Below, piece after piece: positions 35,729 to 45,878 of a stretch of DNA of 64,000 nucleotides. The first letter of the stretch is position 1. Each line of letters starts with the position of its first letter. A program made the position numbers and the translations under genes. Origin of the DNA: Flavobacterium tyrosinilyticum (GTDB taxonomy: Bacteria > Bacteroidota > Bacteroidia > Flavobacteriales > Flavobacteriaceae); contig NZ_JAMOKG010000005.1 of the NCBI RefSeq assembly GCF_023656565.1, forward strand, positions 88,149 to 152,148. The letters run 5' to 3'. A model generated the notes under the pieces. It did not search any database. It was not told the DNA's origin and saw only the letters and a list, made by a program, of their open reading frames with translations.

Positions 35729-35899
35729 ATGCCAATCGAAATAAGAGAACTTGTCATTAAAACAGAAATCGTAACCAACAACACTAAAAATTCGGCGCTA
35801 ACCAAAGAACGAGAAATCTCCATTTTGAGAAAACAGCTGCTGGAAGAATGTAAAAGATTAATTGCAGAAAAAAATCAGGAGAATAGCTATAAGCGTTAA
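35729..35899 (+). CDS. DUF5908 small eCIS protein, 56 residues
   Basis: A short frame beginning MPIEIRELVIKTEI and ending with a basic/acidic helix (REISILRKQLLEECKRLIAE). The MPIEIRELVI start is the hallmark of DUF5908, a small protein found between tube and LysM genes in Bacteroidota injection systems (the Afp6 position). It starts 6 bp after the second tube gene. Role unknown. Confidence 0.85.
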   Translation: MPIEIRELVIKTEIVTNNTKNSALTKEREISILRKQLLEECKRLIAEKNQENSYKR

Positions 35900-36108
35900 G
35901 CCACAGATTAAAGGATTAAAGGATTAAAAAGATTAGAAAGATTAGAAACAAGAAATCTGCAAAATCTGCTTAAATCCATTTTAAAATCTGCGTGAAATAA
36001 TTCAAACCGCAAATAAAAAAGATTAAAAAAATCTGCAAAATCTGCGAGAGAAAATATTTCAAAGACCAACCAGGATTTAAAAAAATTTAAACTTAAAATA
36101 AGATACAA
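35900..36108. repeat. intergenic repeat insertion inside the eCIS operon
   Basis: A 209-bp gap in an otherwise tight operon, filled by degenerate GGATTAAA/AGATTAGA units and a 17-bp direct repeat (AAATCTGCAAAATCTGC, 35953-35969 and 36029-36045). A partial third copy lies near 35983. Similar AAATCTGCG-type repeats are common between flavobacterial genes. It may lower downstream expression relative to sheath and tube. Confidence 0.7.
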
Positions 36109-36783
36109 ATGGCAAGTTTAGAATTAATGAAAATTACGGGATATACAGACGAAGAATTTCAGAATAAATTCTCCGGAAATCCCTATGCCTTCATGATTAA
36201 TCCTGATAATATCAAAATACAAAAAAGCATCGAATACAACGAACAGCAAGCTCCGGCAACAAGTTCGGCTTCTCAAAAGTACAAAAGCACGCCAAGCGAT
36301 AAACTGAGTTTTGAAATGGTAATAGACTGTACCGGAATCATAGATGCCAAGCGTACTGATATGTCTAAAGAAATAACCGCTTTAGAAACGATTATTTATA
36401 CTTATAACGGTAAAATACATCGCCCTAATTTTGTAAAAGTACAATGGGGACAGAATATCACATTCAACGGAGTTCTCGATTCTATTGACATCTCTTACAC
36501 TCTTTTTAAACCAGACGGAAGTCCGCTTAGAGCCAAGATATCATTATCGTTCAGTCGCTATATTTCTCCAAAAACGGTAACTCGAACAGATGCTCCAGAA
36601 TCTCCAGACCTTACTCATATTGTAAGCGTTTCTGAAGGAATGTCTTTACCGCAATTGTGCCAGAAAATCTGGAATGACGATTCCTTTTATATACAAGTTG
36701 CAGAACATAATAAACTTAACAAATTCAGAAATCTTAACGGTGTTGACAAATTAATTTTTCCACCCATAATCCCTTCAAACTAA
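36109..36783 (+). CDS. LysM-domain baseplate protein (Afp7/Pvc7-like)
   Basis: A 224-residue protein. The N-terminal part resembles the gp53-like/tube-initiator region of CIS LysM proteins (NPYAFMINPDNIKIQKSIEY), and residues about 170-220 form a LysM repeat (VSVSEGMSLPQLCQKIWNDD, LNKFRNLNG, FPP). In such particles it joins the tube base to the spike. Its stop shares a base with the start of the spike gene. Confidence 0.88.
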   Translation: MASLELMKITGYTDEEFQNKFSGNPYAFMINPDNIKIQKSIEYNEQQAPATSSASQKYKSTPSDKLSFEMVIDCTGIIDAKRTDMSKEITALETIIYTYNGKIHRPNFVKVQWGQNITFNGVLDSIDISYTLFKPDGSPLRAKISLSFSRYISPKTVTRTDAPESPDLTHIVSVSEGMSLPQLCQKIWNDDSFYIQVAEHNKLNKFRNLNGVDKLIFPPIIPSN

Positions 36784-38582
36784 TGAGTGCTTCAACCGAA
36801 ATAAAAAGTGGCGGAATCGCAACATTCGCAGTTAAAGTCAATGGATCGGCAATAGCCGATGAACTTAGCCTGCTTTCTATTCATATCGAAAAAAAAGTAA
36901 ACCGAATTGCATCTGCAAAAATCATAATCCTAGACGGAGAACCTAATACGGGTAAATTTGACGCCAGCTCCTCTTCTACTTTTGTACCTGGCGCAACAAT
37001 TAGCATAGAAGCAGGATATGACAATAATAATGCTGTTATTTTTTCTGGTTTAATCATGAGCCAAACCATTCGCATTGATAATTTGGTAGGATCTGCTTTA
37101 GAAATTGAATGTCGCGATAATGCCATAAAAATGATTGTAGGCCGAAAAAGTCTCACCTTTTCTAAACAGAAAGACAGTGATATCATATCTTCTATAATTG
37201 GAAACTATTCCGGTTTAAGCTCAGATGTTACTGCCACAACTACCGTTTGGCCAGAACAAGTGCAATTTTATGCTACCGATTGGGATTATATTTTGGCTCT
37301 AGCCGAGGCAAATGGTTTAATCGTAACCACTTTAAACGGGAAAGTTTCTGTTTTTCCTCCTGATAAAAGCACCACATCTGTGCTTACGGTAACTTATGGC
37401 GATAATCTTCTTGAATTTAATGCCAAATTAAATGCTGTTACTCAGTTAGGAAATGTAGCAGCCAATAGCTGGGATTTTAAAACTCAAGCGGTTGTAAACG
37501 GTAATGCAGCGCCAAATGTTAGCGGAGCTGGAAATTTGACCACAAAAAAATTATCTGAAGCTATCGGACTCTCGACGTATCAATTGCAGACTTCTGCCCC
37601 CCTAGAAAGTGCTGATTTAACCAATTGGTCTAAAGCACAAATTATTAAAAGCGAGTATGCCAAAATAATGGGCGAAGCAAAATTTCAAGGAACCAATTTA
37701 ATCGATCCTGGAAAATATATGACTTTTGCTGGTATTGGAGATCGTTTTAATGGCGATTACCTCATTGGCGGAGTTGTACATGATTTATCTCAAGGAAATT
37801 GGGTTTCAGAAGTTACACTCGGACTTTCTCCATTTTGGTTTACCGAAGAACCAGATGTTATGGCACCACCCGCTTCTGGACTTGTTCCTGGTGCAAAGGG
37901 TCTTTTTAACGCTACAGTAAAAAAGATGGATGAAGATCCGGATTCTCAGTACCGAGTTTTAGTCGATGTTCCTTTATTAGATCCAAAAGGCGAAGGAATC
38001 TGGGCAAGGTTAACCAATTTCTATTCCACAAGCGGAGCTGGAGCTTTCTTTATGCCCGAAGTTGGAGATGAAGTCATTTTGGGTTTTATAAACGAAGATC
38101 CGCGATATCCCGTAATACTTGGGAGCGTCTATAGCAGTACAAGCATAAAACCTTTTACAGGTTTAGATCCAAATCAGAAAAATTCGGTAAAAGCCATTGT
38201 TTCTAAATCGGGAATCTCCGTACAGTTTGATGATGACAACAAAGTCTGGACTGTTTCAACACCCAACAAAAACACGATCATCATTAGCGATAAAGACAAG
38301 AAAATTACGATTCAGGACGAAAACAATAATAGCATCGTAATGTCAAGTAGCGGTATTGATTTATCAAGTCAGAAAAACATCAATATCTCAGCCAATCAAA
38401 ATGTGACCATCAAAGGAAATCAAGGTGTAAACATACAGTCAAGCGGCGGAGATGTCTCAATAAAAGGTCTCAATATCAAAGAGAATGCAGATATGCAATA
38501 CAGCGCTCAAGGCGGTCAAATGGCACAAGTCTCAGGAGGAATGCAATTGACACTGAAAGGTGCAATGGTAATGATTAACTAA
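36783..38582 (+). CDS. VgrG-like spike protein (Afp8/Pvc8-like)
   Basis: A 599-residue protein of the VgrG/gp27-gp5 fold. The N-terminal hub domain covers roughly residues 1-370, then an OB-fold region (FNATVKKMDEDPDSQYRVLV, WARLTNFYS, VGDEVILGFINEDPRYPVI) and a C-terminal repetitive beta-helix (residues 500-595, many N-I-x-I and V-x-I repeats). It forms the trimeric spike capped by PAAR. The beta-helix lacks a fused effector domain. Confidence 0.92.
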   Translation: MSASTEIKSGGIATFAVKVNGSAIADELSLLSIHIEKKVNRIASAKIIILDGEPNTGKFDASSSSTFVPGATISIEAGYDNNNAVIFSGLIMSQTIRIDNLVGSALEIECRDNAIKMIVGRKSLTFSKQKDSDIISSIIGNYSGLSSDVTATTTVWPEQVQFYATDWDYILALAEANGLIVTTLNGKVSVFPPDKSTTSVLTVTYGDNLLEFNAKLNAVTQLGNVAANSWDFKTQAVVNGNAAPNVSGAGNLTTKKLSEAIGLSTYQLQTSAPLESADLTNWSKAQIIKSEYAKIMGEAKFQGTNLIDPGKYMTFAGIGDRFNGDYLIGGVVHDLSQGNWVSEVTLGLSPFWFTEEPDVMAPPASGLVPGAKGLFNATVKKMDEDPDSQYRVLVDVPLLDPKGEGIWARLTNFYSTSGAGAFFMPEVGDEVILGFINEDPRYPVILGSVYSSTSIKPFTGLDPNQKNSVKAIVSKSGISVQFDDDNKVWTVSTPNKNTIIISDKDKKITIQDENNNSIVMSSSGIDLSSQKNINISANQNVTIKGNQGVNIQSSGGDVSIKGLNIKENADMQYSAQGGQMAQVSGGMQLTLKGAMVMIN

Positions 38583-38737
38583 TGATTAATTATAAATGGT
38601 TAATTGTTAATTGTTAATTACTGCGATTTAAGCTTTGTCAAAGTTTTAAACTTTGACAAAGCTGTCTACAGCATCGATTAAACAACCAAACAATTGATAA
38701 TTAAAATTTCACAACTAACAATTCACAACTAACAATT
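38583..38737. repeat. palindromic intergenic element before the PAAR gene
   Basis: A 33-bp palindrome (38631-38663, 16-bp perfect arms, one central base) flanked on the left by TTAATTG-type repeats and on the right by a 14-bp tandem duplication (38709-38722 and 38723-38736) that ends one base before the PAAR start codon. It looks like a small non-coding insertion element or REP-like unit. Confidence 0.7.
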
Positions 38738-39037
38738 ATGCCACCAGCAGCAAGACTTACAGATTTTCATCAATGTCCGATGGTTACTCCGGGAGTACCG
38801 CCAATTCCGCATGTAGGAGGACCAATAGTTGGGCCGGGCGCGCCAACAGTTTTAATAGCAGGATTACCAGCTGCAAGAGTTGGCGACATGCTGGTTTGTG
38901 TAGGACCTCCAGATTCTATTGTAAAAGGATCTTCAACGGTTATGATATGCGGAATGCCAGCCGCGAGAATGGGAGATTCAACTGCTCATGGCGGATCAAT
39001 TGTTCTTGGAGCATTTAATGTAATGATCGGTGGATAA
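38738..39037 (+). CDS. PAAR-domain spike tip protein
   Basis: A 99-residue PAAR protein: PPAARLTDFHQCPM at the N-terminus and repeated GxPAARVGD/GMPAARMGD hairpins, with a zinc-ligand His/Cys set. It sharpens the VgrG trimer. It has no C-terminal toxin extension. Eight bases overlap the gp25 gene. Confidence 0.93.
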   Translation: MPPAARLTDFHQCPMVTPGVPPIPHVGGPIVGPGAPTVLIAGLPAARVGDMLVCVGPPDSIVKGSSTVMICGMPAARMGDSTAHGGSIVLGAFNVMIGG

Positions 39038-39464
39038 TTCAGCACATAATGACACTGCTTTTTTAGGTTCAGGATGGGCATTTCCTGTTTCATTCTCTGC
39101 AGACAATCACCAGCTGAATTTGTCTGCAAATGAAACCAACATTAATGAATCTATCAATGTCATTCTAAACACACGTAAAGGCGAGCGTACGCTTGAAGCC
39201 GAATTTGGTTCTGGAATACAGCAATTTATGTTTAAAAAAATTGATAGTACGCTTAAAGGCGAAATCATAGAAACGATCAAGTTTGCTTTATTACGATATG
39301 AACCCAGAATATTGGTTCAAGACGTTAGAGTCGCATCAACAGATATCGTAAACGGAACAATCGAAATACTGATTACATACATCTATTCTAAAACCAATAC
39401 AAGACACAATTATGTGTTCCCATTTTATTTAAAAGAAGGAACCAACTTAGATCGAAAAAAATGA
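39030..39464 (+). CDS. gp25-like baseplate wedge protein (Pvc9-like)
   Basis: A 144-residue gp25/lysozyme-like baseplate protein. Typical segments are FLGSGWAFPVSF, INESINVILNTRKGERTLEA, EFGSGI and LLRYEPRI. The start is a GTG at 39030 within the end of the PAAR gene; no ATG is available upstream of the conserved N-terminus. It forms part of the wedge that triggers sheath contraction. Confidence 0.92.
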   Translation: MDNSAHNDTAFLGSGWAFPVSFSADNHQLNLSANETNINESINVILNTRKGERTLEAEFGSGIQQFMFKKIDSTLKGEIIETIKFALLRYEPRILVQDVRVASTDIVNGTIEILITYIYSKTNTRHNYVFPFYLKEGTNLDRKK

Positions 39465-42400
39465 TTTTAATTGATCAAAATAGCGCTATAAATTCTCTCA
39501 ACGAAGCACTCGTTCCGAATCCGTATTTAATAGACGGAAGAACCGAGCAGGATTGGCTGTACTTTTTGACAGAGTTTAGCAAATTGATCAATTTCTATAA
39601 TGACAGTAATACTATTGAAGGAAACTGGAGTCCGTTTTTGCTGAAAGATCCCGTTTTTCTAATGGCGTACATTTCGAAAACAAATTACAAAAAACTGTTC
39701 GCTGATTATAAAAATGGCTGTTTGGAAATTCAACGATTACTTGAAAACAAAAAAAGCATAATATCCAACACTAGAGCTTTAAATAACTTGTTTGATCGCA
39801 TTACGGCTATTTATCAAATTATAGAGCGCTGGACCCATCATATGCTAAAAAACAGCGAAATATACGATCTCAAAACGTATATGCTGCAAGAAGTAAAAAA
39901 CAGACTGAGTATAGATTTTTGGGCTATTCAATCTTATAGACAATATCTCTTAAGACTATCTATTAAGAATTTAATTCTCACTTCTGTTTCTTGGGACGAG
40001 TTTAAATCTTTTGATAAGAATATCTGGTATATCAATAAAGATAAAATCCCTTTTTGGCAGGTTTTTGGTTTTGAAAAAGAACATCCTATTTTGGATGAAG
40101 TAAGGGCTGTACTAAAGGCAAGCTTAGCTATTCTAACCAAAATTGGCGATAAATTATTTCAGTTTTTAGAAACTATCATTCATCACGCCGCAAAAGAATA
40201 CCAGAAATTAAACCTCAAAAAAGGAAATTTTCCTGATACTGTTTTGTTGCGTTCGTTTGTAAATATTCTCAAAATTCAGCAAGATCAATTAAACGGACTT
40301 TCGGAGAAGCATCTTGATTTTTATTATAAAAATATCCTGAAACAAACCAAATTGCCTGCAGTTGCAGATAAGGCGTTTTTATGTGCAACATTAACAAAGC
40401 CAACATCTGTTTATACTCTGCCTGCGGGAACTTTATTTAATGCGGGAGTAGATGCCCAAAAGAATCCTATTTTGTTTGCTTCTAAAAAAAATGTAAATCT
40501 AAATCCAGCAACAATTGCAAGTGTTCACAAGCTTTCGTATCAGGACACAAACAATGCGTCTTACAATTTGCAAACCATTGTAAAACCAACCGAAATTCAA
40601 TTAGATCCAGAAAATAAAGCCATTAGTTGGGAGACTTTTGGCTCAGACGACGATTCTCTAAATCCGTCATTAATTGGAATTGCATTTGCTTCACCCATGT
40701 TACTATTGCGTGAAGGAACAAGAACCCTAACTGTAACGTTAGAATTTGATTCTCAGATCGATTTAAAAATCCTTCAAGAAGCGAGTTATTTTTTGAGCAC
40801 GCAAAATGATTGGCTACAACTGAATTTAGCTCCTTCCAATTTTACAATCGATGCTACGAAACAAAATGCAATTATAATTGCTATAATCCTTGATCCAAGT
40901 GTAGCTGCAATCGAACCGTTTCTGGTTAATCCAGACGGATTAAAAAGTGATTGGCCTATGATGAAAGTTTTGTTTCAAAATGTTCCTAATCCGCAGAATC
41001 CTCCTAAAGTTACTGCGATCACTATTGACTTAAAAGTAGAAGGAGTCAAAACGTTTCAATTGTATAATGATTATGGGGAATTAAGCACCAAAAGTCCCTT
41101 CCCTCCTTTTGGACCAATTCCGTTGGTTAATGCCAATTTTATCATCGGAAATAATGAAATCTTGAGCAAACCTTTGGACAGTTTCACGATACAAATAGAT
41201 TGGGATAAAAGACCAGCCAATTTTGAAATTTATTACAAAGAATATAGTGATTATCTGCATCCTCCAAAAAAAAGGGACAATTCGGTTATAAAAGCGTATC
41301 GAATCGCTTTTCCTCGCAAACAGCAAAATATTGCATTCGTTAGAGAATTCTCCAATGCCAATTTTATGGTATGCTTCAACATTATGCAAGACAAATCATG
41401 GCAAGGCATTAAAATGACTAAAATTGCGAGAATCAAAGATGACCAAGTTTTCATTCCAACTGATGAAGTTCCGCAACCAGTTAATTTATTCGACACTTTG
41501 TCTGTAGTTCCTGTCAATAATGTTCTTAGTACCTCTAACAGTGATTATATATATGCTAAATCTAGTTCAACTAAAACTGATGACAAAGCATGGAAGCCAA
41601 ATCCGAACATTCAAAAAGAACCTTTAAAATATTCTGAAGAAAGCACATCAGGATTTATAAAAATGACTTTAAACAGTCCGCAATATGGTTTTGGTTCCGA
41701 ATTGTATGCCAATGTTGTAGCTAGCATCGCCTTGCAAAACGGGTATAAAGTTGCACACAAACAAGATGATTTTATTCCTGCAGCCAATATTCCGTTTGTT
41801 CCAAAAATACAGACTTTTTCTGCTCAATATGATGCAAGCGTAACCTACAATCTTGATGGCACAGCGGGAGATTATCCGTTACAATATTTTATTTATGCTC
41901 CATTTTCAAACTATACCGTTTTTGATAGTGAAACAGCTGACAAAACCGAAACCAATGTATTCAATACCGAAATTATAGGTAGTTCTGAAAACGATGCTGC
42001 AAAAGGTTTTCCGCTCTACCCGTCTTTTGACCATAACGGAGCCTTATTTATAGAACTCGATAATTTGATATGCAACAGCACTTTAAACTTCTATTTTGAA
42101 TTGGCTAGAAATTCGACCGCCCTTACCGATCAAAATGAGATTATGTATTATTATTTAAGCGATTCGGGCTGGACAAATATAAAACCATTATCAGATCAAA
42201 CCAACCAATTTAGATGTTCTGGAATTGTAGAAATTCCGATTCCTGCAGATTGTAATAACAATAGCAGTATCATGCCTGGAAACAAAAACTGGATTTCTAT
42301 CGCGGCTGTTGGCAATCTTAAATCATTTTCTAAAACCACCTTTATGCAGACCAATGGTTTTATTGTGCAAAGAACCGGAACGATGTTTCTAACCGATACG

Positions 42401-43147
42401 CAAAGTCCGCAAATTGCCGCCAATGCAATTACTAAAACAGAAATTAAAATTCCAGAAATAGGCACTATCATACAGCCTTTTGCTTCTTTTGGAGGAAAAG
42501 CTGCCGAAGACAAAATAGATCGAAATAAAAGAGTAAGCAATAGCATAAAAACCAAAAATAGAGCCAGCACAGCATCCGATTATTATACGCTCATTGCCGA
42601 AAAGTTTGATACCGTCTATTATTCAAAAGTAGTGACTGACGAAAGCAATAACATCACCAATGTTTATTTGGTAAAAAAAATAGCATCAGATAGCGATTCA
42701 AATGCCTTTACACCTTTGGTAACAAATGCTCTCGAAATTGAGGTGCAAAAGTTTTTAAGCGCCAATTCATCGCCATTTACCCAACAAAACGTTTCCAATT
42801 TTGATCTAGAATACGTTAGCATTAACATCAAAATTCAAGTGGATCCAAACTACCAGATTACCTTGGTAACCAAGAATGTAAATCTTGCTTTAAAAAAGTA
42901 TTTATCGCCTTGGATTATGAACTGTCCTTCTGAAATAGAAATTGGGAAACCGCTTATAGATGCCAAAGTGAAAACATTTGTGCAAAATATAAAAGGAGTT
43001 CTTACGGTAGAGAAAGTAACATTTTCGAGCTACAACATCGATCCGATTACGGGCTTGCAAACTGTTTTAAAAAGCGAACAGGAAAACTTAATGCCTAACG
43101 ATTCAATGACACTTTTAGTTTCGGCACCCCATCATAATATTTCATAA
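39461..43147 (+). CDS. large baseplate protein (Afp11/Pvc11, gpJ-like)
   Basis: A 1228-residue baseplate wedge protein. Its C-terminal quarter has a baseplate-J-like arrangement (KRVSNSIKTKNRASTASDYY, then EKFDTVYYSKVV, and a final IKIQVDPNY / NVNLALKKYLSPW segment). The N-terminal part is large and system-specific. It overlaps gp25 by 4 bp and precedes a second large baseplate gene by 10 bp, as in Afp/PVC-type loci. Confidence 0.85.
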   Translation: MILIDQNSAINSLNEALVPNPYLIDGRTEQDWLYFLTEFSKLINFYNDSNTIEGNWSPFLLKDPVFLMAYISKTNYKKLFADYKNGCLEIQRLLENKKSIISNTRALNNLFDRITAIYQIIERWTHHMLKNSEIYDLKTYMLQEVKNRLSIDFWAIQSYRQYLLRLSIKNLILTSVSWDEFKSFDKNIWYINKDKIPFWQVFGFEKEHPILDEVRAVLKASLAILTKIGDKLFQFLETIIHHAAKEYQKLNLKKGNFPDTVLLRSFVNILKIQQDQLNGLSEKHLDFYYKNILKQTKLPAVADKAFLCATLTKPTSVYTLPAGTLFNAGVDAQKNPILFASKKNVNLNPATIASVHKLSYQDTNNASYNLQTIVKPTEIQLDPENKAISWETFGSDDDSLNPSLIGIAFASPMLLLREGTRTLTVTLEFDSQIDLKILQEASYFLSTQNDWLQLNLAPSNFTIDATKQNAIIIAIILDPSVAAIEPFLVNPDGLKSDWPMMKVLFQNVPNPQNPPKVTAITIDLKVEGVKTFQLYNDYGELSTKSPFPPFGPIPLVNANFIIGNNEILSKPLDSFTIQIDWDKRPANFEIYYKEYSDYLHPPKKRDNSVIKAYRIAFPRKQQNIAFVREFSNANFMVCFNIMQDKSWQGIKMTKIARIKDDQVFIPTDEVPQPVNLFDTLSVVPVNNVLSTSNSDYIYAKSSSTKTDDKAWKPNPNIQKEPLKYSEESTSGFIKMTLNSPQYGFGSELYANVVASIALQNGYKVAHKQDDFIPAANIPFVPKIQTFSAQYDASVTYNLDGTAGDYPLQYFIYAPFSNYTVFDSETADKTETNVFNTEIIGSSENDAAKGFPLYPSFDHNGALFIELDNLICNSTLNFYFELARNSTALTDQNEIMYYYLSDSGWTNIKPLSDQTNQFRCSGIVEIPIPADCNNNSSIMPGNKNWISIAAVGNLKSFSKTTFMQTNGFIVQRTGTMFLTDTQSPQIAANAITKTEIKIPEIGTIIQPFASFGGKAAEDKIDRNKRVSNSIKTKNRASTASDYYTLIAEKFDTVYYSKVVTDESNNITNVYLVKKIASDSDSNAFTPLVTNALEIEVQKFLSANSSPFTQQNVSNFDLEYVSINIKIQVDPNYQITLVTKNVNLALKKYLSPWIMNCPSEIEIGKPLIDAKVKTFVQNIKGVLTVEKVTFSSYNIDPITGLQTVLKSEQENLMPNDSMTLLVSAPHHNIS

Positions 43148-43157
43148 CCAAATAGAA

Positions 43158-45878
43158 ATGGATACTAATAATCAAATAACAAAAATTCAGCTTCCGCCGC
43201 ATCAGGACTTTAATTTCCTGAAAGACGAAGCTATTGATTATATTCAAAATCACATTGGTAATGAATGGACCAACTTTAACCCGAGCGATCCCGGAATGAC
43301 TATTCTAGATCAGGTTTGTTATGCCATGACCGAATTAGGCTATTGCACCGATTTTTCGATTCCTGATATTTTAACCGATTCTACTGGAAAAATGGAAATC
43401 GAAAATCAGTTTTATATGCCTTATAAAATTCTGACTACGGCGCCATATACCATTAACGATTACAAAAAATACATTATAGATGGCATCGAAGAGGTTTACA
43501 ATGTTGTAATCGCACCTTACAATCAGAATCTTTTGGCATTTAGCAGAGTCTATCAAATTTATCTTTATATCAATCCAAATATTACCGATGCTATTAAATG
43601 CAATAACATTTGCAAATCGGTTTATTACTACCTCAATCAGAGTCGAAACATTGGCGAACTTTTTAATATGCCCATTGCATTGCAACAGCAAAATTGCAGG
43701 ATTGGCGGAAATATAGAACTCGAGAAAAGTGCAGATGAACATGCTGTTTTATTAGAACTTCAAAATAAAATTCGCAATTATATTTTTCCGAAAATAGATC
43801 AGGTGAATTACGATACTATGAAAGAAGATGGATATGATGCATCTACAATATATGATGGCCCATATCTTAAAAACGGTTGGATTTCTGATAATTCTTTATA
43901 CGATAAAAAAGATACTGTAAAAGCTATTGATTTAATTCCTGTAATGGAGTCTGTAACCGGTGTCATTTCGGTTTCAGGAATACAGCTTTATCAGAACACG
44001 AATAATGTTCAAGCATTTCAAGCAACACAAAGCCAATTATTGTTTGTTGATATTATAAATTCTTATAAAGAGAAAAAACTAACATTAAATTCTAATGAAA
44101 AACAAATAGTAGCAGATGCCTTTGGTCCGTTGCAAATTAATATTGCCCAATATCAGGATAATGTAACAAGCTTAAACAACAAACCGACTATAAAGTTGCC
44201 CAAAAGCAGTTTTAGAGATATCAATAGTTATTATTCCATTCAAAATACATTTCCGCAGCAATATGGCATTGGCGACGATAAAATCGAAGACGATTCTTTA
44301 CCCGTTCAAGTGGCGCAATCGCGTCAGTTAAAAGGCTATTTGACTTTATTTGATCAGGTTTTGGCTAATCAGTTTTCGCAATTAGCCAATGTTCCCAAAC
44401 TTTTTTCTTTCACCAATTCGGTATGCGGAGCGCCGTCAGACAACGACGCTTTTTATGCACTAAAAGATAAATACGAGAAAAAGCATTTAGAATATCCTGT
44501 TCCCTACAAAATGTTTTCTCCTAGCTATTTCTATCAATCATTGTATACGATTCCTCACATCAAACCTTTACTGAAAAATAATACCATTTTTGAATACAGC
44601 AGTGGCGAAGAAACCAAAAAGGAATTGAAAGAAAAAAGCTGGCGAGAATATCAGCAAGATCCTTATAATGCCTACATCTTTGGAATGATGAAAATCATGG
44701 AAGAAGAAGATGTTAACTTCGAAAGACGAAACAAAATACTAGATCATTTGCTCGCCAGACACGGCGAATCGCCAAAAGTAATTGATGCTATAATTCATGA
44801 TACCATCTATACCGGGAACAAGAAAAAAGATCAGATTATTATAAAGAGTTTGTATTTGCAGAATCTCGATTTATTATCCTACAACCGTTTTAAAGGTTAT
44901 AATATTCTAACGGCTTCAAAAATTAATCAAACCGCAGATGCCAATTTGCTAAACATTAAAAAGGAGCATTTTGAGCATATAAGCGAAAACACGTCAGATT
45001 TTGTTTTTCAATCTAATAAAATCAATAAAAAAGAAAAACTAAGCAAAACAGATTTCAATAATTTTTCTGGTTTAGAATTAAAACTGAATTTACTTTTCGG
45101 ATTAAAAAACATATATACCAATTATATTACAACACAATTTGAAGCTTCACAAAATTCTATTGAAGATCAATTGAACAGCCATAAAACCATACAAAAAATA
45201 TATTGGCTTAAAGAAAATAGAAAAGGTAGTTTTTTTATTGAAACCTCTATTCTCTTAAGTCAATTAAAATATAATCTTGAAATTGTAAAACAAAGTGATA
45301 ATTCTTTTTACGAAATACAAAACACAGATTTTCAAACCATTGCTAACATAAATTATCTATTAAATACGGAAAGCCAAACCGTTTTGGATTCTCAGTTTTT
45401 AAAAGGCCAATTGGAGTTTTCTAATGAAAAATATGTTTTTATTACTGATAATTCTCAAACTGGAACATCTATAGAGTATACCAAAACTAAATTCTCTGAT
45501 TATTCTTTTCGTATTACCGTTTCTTCTGGAAACGGAACCATTACAATCAACGATGCACTTTTTAAGAAAAATGCGATTCTGTTATTTCCAGATTTTATTC
45601 CTGAATTGCGAACTCCTCAATTCGAAAAACGTTTAGAACAGTTTCTTGCGGTCAGTCTTCCGACAAATATAAAATGTGAATATCTGTTTGCTCAGTTTCA
45701 GCAACTTGAAAGTTTTACATCGAATTACTATAGCTGGCATGAGAGTTTGCGCTTCAAAAATACGCAGGATTCAAATCATACCGAAATAGAAGCAAGTTCA
45801 ACCTCAGAGCAGTACGCTGTGAATTTAATCCATAGTCTAACCTCAATTTTAGAAACAAAAAATGGAAGAAATAAATAG
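43158..45878 (+). CDS. large baseplate protein (Afp12/Pvc12-like)
   Basis: A 906-residue protein. The N-terminal motif WTNFNPSDPGMTILDQVCYA plus MTELGYCTDF is characteristic of the second J-type wedge protein in these systems, followed by long variable regions. It pairs with the preceding protein in the wedge. Its end overlaps the tape measure gene by 17 bp. Confidence 0.82.
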   Translation: MDTNNQITKIQLPPHQDFNFLKDEAIDYIQNHIGNEWTNFNPSDPGMTILDQVCYAMTELGYCTDFSIPDILTDSTGKMEIENQFYMPYKILTTAPYTINDYKKYIIDGIEEVYNVVIAPYNQNLLAFSRVYQIYLYINPNITDAIKCNNICKSVYYYLNQSRNIGELFNMPIALQQQNCRIGGNIELEKSADEHAVLLELQNKIRNYIFPKIDQVNYDTMKEDGYDASTIYDGPYLKNGWISDNSLYDKKDTVKAIDLIPVMESVTGVISVSGIQLYQNTNNVQAFQATQSQLLFVDIINSYKEKKLTLNSNEKQIVADAFGPLQINIAQYQDNVTSLNNKPTIKLPKSSFRDINSYYSIQNTFPQQYGIGDDKIEDDSLPVQVAQSRQLKGYLTLFDQVLANQFSQLANVPKLFSFTNSVCGAPSDNDAFYALKDKYEKKHLEYPVPYKMFSPSYFYQSLYTIPHIKPLLKNNTIFEYSSGEETKKELKEKSWREYQQDPYNAYIFGMMKIMEEEDVNFERRNKILDHLLARHGESPKVIDAIIHDTIYTGNKKKDQIIIKSLYLQNLDLLSYNRFKGYNILTASKINQTADANLLNIKKEHFEHISENTSDFVFQSNKINKKEKLSKTDFNNFSGLELKLNLLFGLKNIYTNYITTQFEASQNSIEDQLNSHKTIQKIYWLKENRKGSFFIETSILLSQLKYNLEIVKQSDNSFYEIQNTDFQTIANINYLLNTESQTVLDSQFLKGQLEFSNEKYVFITDNSQTGTSIEYTKTKFSDYSFRITVSSGNGTITINDALFKKNAILLFPDFIPELRTPQFEKRLEQFLAVSLPTNIKCEYLFAQFQQLESFTSNYYSWHESLRFKNTQDSNHTEIEASSTSEQYAVNLIHSLTSILETKNGRNK

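Noticed and set aside
35900..36060. CRISPR-like array
   Set aside because: Repeats are short (17 bp), irregularly spaced and degenerate, with no cas genes nearby.
38631..38663. Terminator between the spike and PAAR genes
   Set aside because: The palindrome has no loop and no T-run, and the downstream PAAR and baseplate genes must be co-expressed.
41081..42570. Antisense ORFs of about 90-125 codons across the baseplate gene
   Set aside because: They lie wholly inside a conserved long gene on the other strand and show no family motif.
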